DNA of 64,000 nt from Anticarsia gemmatalis. Its lineage: Eukaryota > Arthropoda > Insecta > Lepidoptera > Erebidae. The notes below the pieces were generated by a model that was not told the origin of the DNA, ran no database searches, and saw only the letters and a list, made by a program, of their open reading frames with translations. How positions within the stretch are numbered: the first letter of the stretch is position 1; each line of letters begins with the position of its first letter. The stretch spans positions 6,336,501 to 6,400,500 of the forward strand of contig NC_134757.1 of NCBI RefSeq assembly GCF_050436995.1, read 5' to 3'. The position numbers and the translations under genes were made by a program. Shown piece after piece: positions 10,885-22,021 of the stretch.

Positions 10885-11624
10885 TTTTAAAATCTTGATT
10901 AAATGCGCCAACTTTTGAAATAACTTGCCAAGGGTAGTGTAGTACATTTTTTTTTCAATATGAAGCGTCAAAGTTAACTAAAGATATTTTTGTGAACTAT
11001 GACTCACTAAAACTTAACTTTTTTTATTAAATTAACAATGTTTTGTGCATTAATTTGTTTTACGATTAATAGCATATTTAATGAGGATCACGAAATTCAA
11101 AAAAACTTAGCGATATTGTGACATTGGTGATTACAGGACTTGAAAATGCGAGCAAGGGTGTGGAATTTCAACTTTTTTGAAAAATGTCTATTATGGCTGA
11201 ACTAAGTGACATGGAATTTTTTTTTTATTTTTCCTAGAACCGGTATGACTTGGCCTTTTATCCTGTCTCGGATTATCGTTGAGTTTTGGGACACCCTGTA
11301 TATAGGTTTAAATACCTTTGGTTTTACAATTTATCTACGCAAGTATAGTGCATATTCCATTTGAGATAGCTACCTTTTTTAAAACGTCGTAGTTTGTATA
11401 ACATCTGCTATCTTACCAAAGTACCAAGTACCTGTTGTCACACAACAACTCAATGGAACCAGTTGTTTTGACCCTTCCGTCTGTCCCATTAGTCCCGTGA
11501 TTTTTCTGCAACGGGACAACTGGCACCAAAACAGTGTCACTTGTCCCGCCACGGGACAACTGGGACAAAATAGTGCCAGTTGTCCCGTCACGGGACAACT
11601 CAACGGGACTAGTGGGATAGACCC

Positions 11625-11632
11625 GTTGCGCT
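11625..11632. repeat. Target-site duplication, right copy (GTTGCGCT)
   Basis: This is an exact direct repeat of 9286-9293, adjoining the right inverted end. Confidence 0.85.
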
Positions 11633-14600
11633 TGCACAACAATATTAAATGACAATTGCAAGTGGCGGGTGTAAATGAGTCTCGCGTTTATTTTTCCTTT
11701 TAGGGACAATGCCGAGCTTTACCTCGGCGATATTGCCCTCGAGGACAACAGGAATAAGTAGGGAAAACGTAAAAATATCTAATTGAATTTTTCATCTCAC
11801 TCTAGGATTCTCAGGCGCTTTATTAAACTCGTTGAATGGGAGCGAGCTGTGAGGGGCAATCGCCGCTCCCTTGATTTGCATTACCGGGACGAAGGCACAA
11901 AGCACTAGCAGGAATCTAGGAGGAAGGAATTCTGCAGTCAAAGGCCTTGCAAGGGCCCCGGCGCCTTCGCCATCTCTCCACCAACTGCCTTCTTTGTGGA
12001 ATTTTGATGCATTTCATTCAATGTAGATTATTACTCAAGATATTCATGACACTGTTCATTTTACAACTTAATACTCGACTGTGAATTGCTTACTATGAAA
12101 GAGTACGAGAAATAGTGTGCTTTTAAAGTAAACGTGGTTGACAGGAGAAGCGATGTAGTTGGTGAAACTTTTAGCTTTGTTGTGCAGGTGCATATCCTGT
12201 TACGTGAAGTCCCAGTGCTTGTGAGTATCTCGGCGCCGGTAGTGGCGCTACACTAACAACATAACAAATATATCGTGTAACACAATCGTATCACATAGCA
12301 GTGGCGGCTTGTTTGATTTATACACCGTTTTATTGACAATGATAAAGGTCTGCATTGGTACTGACATTTCGTTATGTTGGGGTGAAAAATGGCGCGTTGT
12401 CAGTATCGCGATAAACCGGTCTTACGTCGTATTAGCTTGTTTTTGCTGTAATATAGGATCATTGCCAATTTTGTCAGAGAGAGCTTATATGTTATAAGTA
12501 CATCACTTGAACATATACGCACGTAATTTTACTATCATGCTAGTGCTATATTTCTGGCGCACGAACGGTAACTTGCTACTTTTTTTGCGTCCAGTGTCAC
12601 GGGCCCGAATTTATCGACATAAAAATTATGTAAAGATAATTAGAAAATTAGACACTTCTCCGTGAAATAAAATTTGATTGTCTATTCTCAAATGTCTTAT
12701 TTTGTCGATGTTTTATTTCTCAAAACATATAAAAACGTTAAAAGAAGTTTAAAGATAGTGCTTTTTCCTATTTAATGTGAACGCACTAAATTCCGTAGCT
12801 AACGACAAAATAATAATTTATTCACTAAATTAACTACATTCCTTAACTAAAATAGGAAGCCACATAATCCCTGACAGCCATATCGTATGCTAAGCTCATT
12901 CTTAGAATTTCACGCTGGCGCATCCATATCAGTTTTAAGAACTAACTTGGAAACCATTTCAAATGAATGCGCTAATTGTTTCTGGTGAATTGAAATAGAT
13001 TTTTGGGGAGTCAATGGTTCTTCGAATACGTGCAATGGTTTACTCAAATAAAATCGTTACTCAGAATTTGTTATAAACTTTTTCTATCCTACAATAATTA
13101 CTTTAATCTATGTTAATGATACAAATATACATATATAAAGTTTCTAAATAAAATCTTCCTGCAGTTTCTCAGTACTAAAGCAAGCATTCACTTGCAATTT
13201 GCAATGTGCTGAGCGTAATTAAAGGATTAACAAATAGGTACGGGTATTATAGCAACGTCCACGGGTAAACTTTTTAACTTATTTGCCACGGTCACTATGC
13301 ATCCATTCGTTCCTAACACGGGATTGGCTTATGTTCAGCAATGCTAAAAGGTTGTTAATGAATGCTGTACGAAGAAAATCCCATTGTTTATTCAGTGGAA
13401 CAATTCAAAGAGGAACAAAAACAATTTGCCATTTTGATTTGAACAACAGCGGCAATGTATCCCAACTTACCATATTCAAACGTTCGCTGTGTTATGCAGA
13501 TTACACTCGTATATATACGGATTTTCATAATCACGGAGCTAACTTCGCAGAAAGTACATAGAGCGCAGGTGTCGGAAACTCGCCTTCGCAGGAAATTACG
13601 TCATACATACGTCACACGCGTATTCTCGTTAATTCACGCCAAGTGATTGAAGAGAATCACTACACCCCAGTTGTTATTATTATTTAATTAAATAAAGACA
13701 CGGGAAATGAAGGCTTTGGTGTGGGTTGACTCCGCGAAAACGGAAACCAGATATTAGTAGTTATAGAGCCTCCCACTCATTACTTTCTTATTTATGTTGC
13801 GGATAGATAGAGATATATAATTTCCTTTAATTGCGCATTTAAGATATTTCAAAGAATTATAAAATATACATGCCTGATCTTTTGACGAAGCTTAGAAGTT
13901 CGATATCCGAATCGCGTACAAGTTGTTAGATATTGTTTATAAAAAAAAATCCACTACTCGTAGAGGTTAAACGTAACGTAGAATGTTGACACGGTAGTCT
14001 TTAATGCCTGAAGGGTTTCGGGAATGAAATCTCCTGGAAAACATCTAGAAAATTCCGAGAAAAAGGTAACAGTAAATAAAGATGAAATTATTGTCGAATA
14101 TGATCGATGGAGAACAACACACTTATACTAACAAGTGCCTCTGTATATTTACAAACATAAGGTAACAGATATATTTCAACGAATACAATGTTTTGTTTTG
14201 ATGTGTACATATGAAAGGCAGCCATAAACGTAAGACATTTTCCTTATTTTTTATCATCCTACATAAAATCCAATATATTCTTTATTTACCGACAAACGGA
14301 AGAGTACTCAGCGTACACTTTCGTTAGTTTTCTAATGTAAGTTTTTTACGTAAACAAATGGCTCACAAATTGTCGCACCATTGGGTTTTTATAGGTTAAA
14401 CTAAAGCAATATAAGAGCCATGAGCCATGACTGGTTACACGTCGTAGTCGGCTAGTCAATTTAAAATAACTACCTGATCCCATGGCTATATTTCCGCTTC
14501 GAACGTAACGTTATGTCGCTACCGTATTCTGGGGGATTTTGTAGAACTTAGGGGTGATTTCAAACTACATATTCAACGAGTAGGTACGGTGTTATTTGTT

Positions 14601-17600
14601 TTTTATTGTATTAATACGATTATCGTCGAGCATTTCCACCTTTGTGAAGCTTTTAACCTATTGTAAATATCTTAGATTTTACTATAGATACATATATGCA
14701 AATATATTTTGGCCTTATTATTATTATAAGCCCCTTCCCTCCTTTCACCTATCTTTATCGGAGCCCAATCTTTAGTGTGAAAATCCAACTAATCTCTAAA
14801 TCATTACGACATTACCGAGCATGAATGAAAATGCTAATAAATATAATTCACGTAGGTAGTCTTATTTAATCAGATATTTTATATTCCGCCTTGTCTCTTG
14901 TATTTTTACAATACTCGATATCTGTTTCCTCCAGTATAAAATCGCATCGTAATTTCCACCATCCATAGAATTTGTGTAGAAACAAAACAGACTGCGGGTG
15001 AAATAACTCGCTTATTATGTTCAGCGCCGCGTGTTGTTGTTATAATGTTAGCTAACAACAACTTTGTGTAGGGTTGGAGCTCATGTTTCCACTCATAAAT
15101 TAATATATTTACATAGAATAGACAGCTACTGATTTTCATTACCGATGCTATATGTTTTCAAGGTTAATTATAGCCAGTTTCCTATTTGGTTCCACAAAAA
15201 TAATATTGCACGTCATAACTAAGCCCTCTCGACGAAAGAAAGGAGACGTCAATCGCTACAGTGAAAATATGGTGGTCATCACAGTTGGCGAAGCACTTAA
15301 GAAACATAATCCTCAAAACATCAGGTCGCAGCGGACAACGGAACCCTCAAATTAACTTAATTGCAATTGTAATTGGCGGACGCAGGGGACCGCAATAAAA
15401 GGAAAATATTTTCATTCCCTTCCCGTCGCCGAGATACCCGAGCATCGACCAACCCGATTATAATACGAGTACAAATTGTTTCAATACTTCTCGCTGAGAG
15501 TTATGCTACTCAACAAGTGTTGCCAAATTCTGTTCCTAATTAGTTTTATTCCATTATGAAATTACCTGTAACGTGCAAGTTAGCTAATGAACGTTACCGG
15601 CGCACGATTACTTACTTTATCAAAGTTTTTGGAACATTGTCAGAACTTTTAGCGTACTAGGATTTGACTAACTTCATCCGGCGCAGATATAAGTAGCTTT
15701 CTACAAGTTGGAAGGTTTATACGTAAATTAATAGACGCCAGGGTATAAAATACAGTACGTTGACTGTGGTTAAATAAACGGTTACATAATTACACCTACA
15801 CAGTTTTGCAAAATAAATATTTTATTCTACATATTATAATCGTAAAGTTTCCACAAATAATCAAGCCTAGTTTCAGTACTGTTGTATCGACGAGATTTAC
15901 ACGTCACACCGCCCGCCCTTGCGCCTACGCAGGTAAATCTTCAAGAGTTTCAAAAAAAAAACCAGTTTGGATCATCTAATTTAGATTTCGAAAATATTTT
16001 AATTAACTAAATAAACTATGCAATAACAGGATAAATCTCTTAACGTTAAAAATAATTAGTATAAAGAGTTCTTTAAAATAAAATTAAGTATTGTATTCTA
16101 ACAAAATTACAGAAGAAAAACATTATTCCGTTCAATTAGCTTTTTGTAAGCAAACAAAAAGTATATTTCGTAATGCCTACCCTAGAGTTAAATGATGGCC
16201 AAGACAATATCATGTTGAGGTAAAACAACAACGCTAATAACAATAACTTAAGAAGCTCGGGTGAACCACAAAACGTGTTTTGTTTCAATTTTATTTTTCA
16301 AAGAGAACAATTGGCGCCGACTCAATTAGTATAATCTAATTAAACAGGAATGGCGACGCAAGGACTGTTTGAAATAAAAGAAAAATATTATCATTCGCTC
16401 CGAAGAGCCTCTACAAGATTGTCACCGAGTGTTAATAGGCTATTCTGAGCCATTTCCACGGTTTATTCAAAGGGTTGGACAGTTTTATTCGCTTCGTTAA
16501 CGGAACTGGAATGACAAGTCTTTATTTATTTTATTTTTTATTCCATTATATCCGCTGAAAGCACTTAAACGAGAGCTTTTTTGAATTAAAAGTCAGTTTC
16601 GTGTTCACTACTTTTATTTACATGTCGCAAAGTTCTTTCATTAACGTTAATAGGTTTACATTTACGTGGTAAATTACGTGGAGGGTGTGTTCAGTGCCGG
16701 GTGTATGCGTTAAGCGTTTGATGACATTATAAATCAGAGGTGCGAAGTCTCGCCGGATGTCGTGTAAGTCCCTATCAATAAATTATTTATCAGTTACGCA
16801 CCGAGGATATAATGTATGCGTAATGTCAAATGCCAGGGATATTAATATTCAACGTAAATTAGTTATGTACAATGAGTGAAACCAACTTAAAGCAGTTAAA
16901 TGGTAATCATGGGACTATTACAAACTGTATTTATGGAAGATTTCTAATATTACGTATTATAACGGTATGGACATGCAATGTGTCATATTACCACTTGAAT
17001 AAATCAGTTTTATCAGATTTTACCTGCGCGTTTAGCACCAAATGACGAAAACCACTATGTTGTCGCCACCCGCCTAAAATCTCTTTACAAAATTGATGCA
17101 AGAAACATAGCAAACAACTGTCGCAATGAAAAGAAGACGTCGTCATGATTGCCAATCGCTGACAGTTATTGCCGTAACTCCAGATTATCACAAGAGCCAC
17201 AAGCAATATCACGAAAAACCCGTAAAATAACCGTATATCAGCGTAACGAGTACTAAGACATCTCCTTATAAATAGCAATCATTTGGCAATCACTTGAACC
17301 CCAGTAATGTAATCTCACAAAAGTATTTACCTTCGAAATCCCTCACATTCGCTGCTAAAATATGAAGATACGATCATCGTAATATCCGGGCCTGCGTCTT
17401 AATATCCGCTTACACATCTATCAAGCACTTAGACTAACTTGACTTTAGTTAATTCAGATTAGTTATAAACGAAAATACGTGAGGATTTAACAAGGTTAGG
17501 GAATAGGCGACGGCTTCATAAGTTATAGATTATGATCGTAAACTACGGACATCGTGGTACACTTTATAGAACTTCTTAATAGTAAGTACAGACGGGTAGG

Positions 17601-18061
17601 TATAGAAAGTTCTTCTGAATGACACGTATGTGGAGCTGAGAAAACTTTAGATGAGGTCTATAAAAAATGAAAAAAATCGTATTAGGTTTTACGCGGCTTT
17701 GATACGGTAAACCTACCGCAGCATGCCATAAAGTTAGCACATAATTCTAGTTATTAAAAATAAATTTTCTTTTTATCTTTTTTTTTTTTTTCTTTTTTTT
17801 ATCTTATTTCGATAGTCACAGTTTAGTATTCATAGTAATATTTCAATGAAATAAAGCAGCTAAGACTAGATACTGAGATCAAATGTACTATATCTCACTT
17901 CAAATAAAAGATGTAACAAAGAATCTAAGAGAAAATCACTTTGTACTTTATTTTGATAAACAAATAAAATATTTCTATACCACAAGAAGATTCGTAGGTG
18001 CAAAGTATTTGGGAGGGTGTGCAAGGTGATGTTAAGTCCACATGTGTAGTTTTTCAATCAG
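11633..18061. other. Non-coding stretch
   Basis: No gene is recognised. 11860-12000 is GC-richer and shares ordered motifs with 8785-8850. 15373-15420 and 16347-16397 are imperfect copies of one another around AATAAAAGGAAAATATTTTC. A poly-T tract lies at 17767-17802. The remaining frames look like chance. Confidence 0.4.
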
Positions 18062-18210
18062 TGCGGTCATCAACCCCTGCAGACGTGGTGATTAAGATAG
18101 GCTCCCTCGGGACCGGCCTGCCCGCGCCTGCAACTAAACGTAACGCACGGATTGCGCTTGATAGCAAATCATGTCGCTCTACCTTGCGAAGATTGTATGT
18201 TAGAAAATTG
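18062..18210 (+). other. Possible exon (unknown transcript)
   Basis: A T-rich acceptor-like TTTTTCAATCAG ends at 18061 and a strong donor, TTG|GTAAGT, follows 18210. One frame is open throughout and reads VVIKIGSLGTGLPAPATKRN and similar, without a motif that I know. The other two frames stop at once. The composition is GC-richer than the flanks. It could be a coding exon, a non-coding RNA exon or chance. Confidence 0.2.
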
Positions 18211-18359
18211 GTAAGTATATAAACTTTATCGTAGTAACGCTTTCGTTCAAATTTTAATTCGCTATTTGAAACATAGAAAGGTTATTAGAATTTATTCCAA
18301 TATCCCAATGCTGTTATATTGAATCCGCTTCATCCGTAAAGACAACAAAAAGCCAAAGA

Positions 18360-18392
18360 GACAGACTTTCGCATTTATTATATTAGTATGGA
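18360..18392 (-). mobile_element. Helitron-like 5' end fragment
   Basis: On the minus strand it reads TCCATACTAATATAATAAAT then GCGAAAGTCTGTC, matching the 5' end of the Helitron-like repeat at 5253. No matching 3' end is seen nearby, so this is a truncated copy. Confidence 0.6.
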
Positions 18393-21300
18393 TTTGTTTA
18401 GATAGAAAATATAAAAATACATAGAGACTAGAGAGTAAAAATGAATACTTATAATGATTGCGTTTGTAATATCACATTATTTCTATTTTACAAAGCCGCA
18501 ACATAATACAATTTATTACAAACCGAGTTCATTACCGCATTACTCTAACATTTGCCGGCTGAATGAGTTTCATCTGGCAAAGCAAATGACGATTTGCAAG
18601 CAAATAAAGCTTGTAAGAAACATTACCCATGCTGTTATCATTTGTCTCCCATGAGGAAACAGCCATAACAATTTACACCCAAATACAGTAATGCAGACTT
18701 GAAAAGGTCTCGGCATTTGCATACCCGCGTCTAACACAAATATTATTGCGAACTGCGAACAATGCCTTGAGCGTTCTCCAACAACCTATTACAGTTTGAA
18801 GGAAAAATCTCAAGTTACATTAATGCGTAAGAGCCTACTAAAACTTGTTTCCGTCGAAAATGTTTTAAATTACTCATTACTGAGGAAACTTCGTTTTAAC
18901 TAACATGAGATCGTGTTTGAAGGTTTTCAAGCACACAGGTATGTACGCCGACTCTGTACGTATGTACATTCGTACAGTTTACACGTGTACACGCCTACAT
19001 TATCTGCTAATTATATCTGATTAGGGTTTTTCCTAACAGCTTTTTGTATACCTAAATAATTTCGGTTATCATAATTTTAAACAGTTTTAATATGTATGTA
19101 GATGGGTTGGATTACCTTATTTTCTACACCCAAAAAAACTTGCAAAATTTTAGAACAATTTTAATGTACCTATAAATGGCACATAAAGACAGAGACGTTC
19201 AGTTGTTCTAAGACCTGGTAGTTGACGTTAATATTTTTTTTATCAATAGAGTTTTATTTCATAGTAAAAAGGACTTTAAAAAGTCGCCAAATGCAGCCAA
19301 TACTTAGCACTTACAAATCACTTCACATACTCATATATTATGATAAAACCGGACCATTGTTTTGATTTGAAGCTCAACTAAATTCTATCACGCATTCAAC
19401 TGTTTAACATACTCAAGCGCTCGGACATTTCAATTTCGACATAATACATTGCATTAAATATTACAGAGAATATTGTCATCGTCAAATAACAACAATAATG
19501 TACGTTATATTATGCTTTTGGAACTATTTCGCTGAAATATATCACATATTAACATGTTCATGGATTGGTGGAATAGAAACCTCCTAGGATCTGGATACTG
19601 ATAAAAGCGCCTCTAGTTACTCGCATGGAAAAGATTATAACTTAAATATTAATACTTTCAAGAAATTAAATGTTTCAGCAGTCAAATTAAACAATTTTGT
19701 AGAGGGAAATATAATATAAATTGTAACGCGAAGGCTAAATAGAGCAGGAATAAAACCTCTTATAGAAAGTAGACATAGTTTTTCGTCGCTACAATGCCAC
19801 TTTCACTGTCGTCTTACAATTTTACCCATGTTTTTCTGATACTGAATTATGATAGGCAAAATACTTTACCCGAGCTCAAGTGACACAGGGCCTAAAACCG
19901 CAGTACTTGTATTATGTAGTAAAAACAGACACACATAGAAGAACTATGTAATATAGCTACCTTCGAAGAGGGTACGAGGTTCGGACCTTCATAACCGAGC
20001 CGATATTACGTAAGGGGGTGTAAATTAGGGTCCCAAATACCTCTTTATAGAGATTGCCTGTCCGTTTTGGGAGCAAGTCACGTAATAATATTGTGGTCGA
20101 CCTAATCGTCCAAATACGTTGTATCGTACGGTATTTACTGAACGCATTTCCACTCCCCCTTTTGTTTCAACTGTTATGCCGGTGTTCATGCACTTTATTG
20201 CATTGTAGAGCATTATAGCCGAGAATATTGGCGTCGTTGAACTGTTGTTATTCGACTTTTTTGTAGTGTCATCCTATTCATACTGACATGCATTTTGTTT
20301 TGGATCTTTTTAAAAGAAGACGATTTACAATCGTGGTATGATTAACGCTATTAATTATCTTATCTATCTAGTAGTAAGCCACTTTTAAACTGACAATCAT
20401 ATTGCATATTATGGCGTATTCCACAATATTTTTGACCGTTTAGGATTTATATTTAAATAATTTGGAAAGTTTAGTATTTAAATACAAATGACGTTTAAAT
20501 ATATTTTGTGTTAAAGTGGGTAGAGCGGCCTTTCTTAATCTTCTGTTAGTTTGAACTAAATCAAATTTAAAAAATTTGAAGTTAAATAGTCGTTTCAATC
20601 GAACCACAAAAAAAACTTATCATCTGAAATACAAACGCCGGAACGATGCAGAAATATCCCATTTTTTATTTACACCCGTCTAAAAATAGACGTTGATAAA
20701 ACAAGGGTTGTCAACCCGTAATGAAGACTTATGTCGCAACACGACAAACCTATGGTTTATTGCACGGACACCTGACGATTCACACACGAGGCTTAAACCT
20801 GCCATCGTGGTATAAAACCACTATATTTTGTTCGCTGCACACAATAAGGGCACTTACATCCAACTGACTACCTGGTAGGCTGTGTTTTTTTTATGTTTAT
20901 GTAAATTATGAATTCAAAATTAGATCTTCAATATTGAACGCTGAAATGGCTGAGTGAACTCTAAATAAAAGTTGGAAAGCTAAAACTTGTACTTATGCAA
21001 TACCGCTGAATTAATGCAGGGCTAAATATATTTGCATTCAGAATTCTATTAATTCTAGCGTAGATAAAAAAGATACTATTAGTATCGAAAGACGTAATAT
21101 TTTTCGTACTAAAACTCTATGCGAGATTACATTCTTCTAACTTAAGTAATTAAATAAATGTTTAACCTTATCGCAAATAAAGGTCCTTAACCGCCAAAAC
21201 CATTTCATTTTACTCTACTTTTCCTAGTTTTCCTTCGCTTAGTTTTCTTCTATTTTTGTATATTTCCAAACGCCCGTTACACCGTACCGCGGGCGAATTA

Positions 21301-21964
21301 AAATAATACGATTCTGTTATGTTTAAAACATTGAACGGGGTTTTTGTTTTTGTTTTGCCGTAGTGTGTTTTTTCAATACAACCAAGTTAGGCTAGGCTAC
21401 CTTACTACGAGGAAAAATGAATATTAACTTTGTAAAGATAGTATATTATTGTTTGTTATGTAGAAGCTCGAAGTCATTTCCACGTGTAACAACCATGTAC
21501 TGCAGTACCGCATTAGCTAGTTTTGTGTCTTAACATGCAATTCCGAGTGATTTGAACATATAAAATAAACAATGAATCACAGTCTTACTAAGTAAACATA
21601 AAAAAAAACTAACAATGTTCCAAAAATAATCTACCCCACTTTCAATGTTCGCAAATTCGCACAAAAAATTGCGTCAATGATTTAATCGGCTACCCTACTG
21701 TTACGCTTGGGTGTAACACAGCGTCGCAGTCGCGTGTCTGTTGACGGATGGGCCCGGCCATAGATTAATGGTACATAGAGCATACCATAGACGCGTGCGG
21801 CCGAAACGGATTGCTGTCAAAGCTGTCAGATGCACGTGTGTGCGCAAGATGCTGTTTTCACGCCTTTTCCGGATTTACGAGACTTGTAGTGCTTGCATTT
21901 CGTTGCTCATGATTAATCCTATGCACTTGATTTAATTAAATTATACTTAAGCATATTTTTTTTT
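18393..21964. other. AT-rich stretch without recognisable gene
   Basis: No coding or repeat structure that I can name. 21700-21900 is GC-richer but shows no splice-bounded frame. Confidence 0.5.
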
Positions 21965-22021
21965 ATACTGAAACAGTTTTACGGATACGGAAATACCGTA
22001 TCCGTAAAACTGTTTCAGTAT
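21965..22021. repeat. Perfect 26-bp inverted repeat with 5-base loop
   Basis: ATACTGAAACAGTTTTACGG followed by ATACGG (21965-21990) is repeated exactly in reverse complement at 21996-22021, with loop AAATA. No gene abuts it, so a terminator role is not implied. It may be a recent short palindromic insertion or a hairpin-forming site. Confidence 0.9.

Larger units (their letters stand above)
9698..11298. mobile_element. Tc1/mariner-type fold-back element
   Basis: The element starts CAGGGTGTCCCAAAACTCAA, ends with the complement, and is flanked by TA at 9696-9697 and 11299-11300, the usual Tc1/mariner target duplication. Its arms are about 733 bp (9698-10431 and 10566-11298), separated by about 135 bp of loop. 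Each arm includes the same decayed transposase C-terminus. The arms differ by only a few substitutions, for example GCTGTGTTT on the left against GCTAAGTTT in the complemented right arm. It lies inside the element at 9294-11624 and is therefore younger than it. Confidence 0.85.
9294..11624. mobile_element. Non-autonomous DNA transposon with 211-bp inverted ends and 8-bp target duplication
   Basis: The arms 9294-9504 and 11414-11624 are 211 bp each and read as near-identical inverted copies starting GGGTCTATCCCACTAGTCCC. They are packed with TGTCCCG/CGGGACA units, including the near-palindrome at 9318-9340, and so fold into nested hairpins. The 8-bp duplication GTTGCGCT flanks the element. An 8-bp duplication fits hAT, P, Merlin or Mutator-like families; the long ends would suit Mutator or Merlin, but no transposase of its own is visible. 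A separate 1.6-kb fold-back element (9698-11298) is inserted inside. ORFs in the arms are mirror images with no protein-like features. Confidence 0.85.

Noticed and set aside
9212..11709. Mirror pairs of open frames on both strands (for example 9287-9508 with 11413-11709).
   Set aside because: They arise because the arms are inverted repeats of TGTCCCG words. The peptides show no protein-like features.
17767..17802. Poly-T tract that could be the tail of a retroelement on the minus strand.
   Set aside because: No retroelement coding or target duplication is visible beside it.
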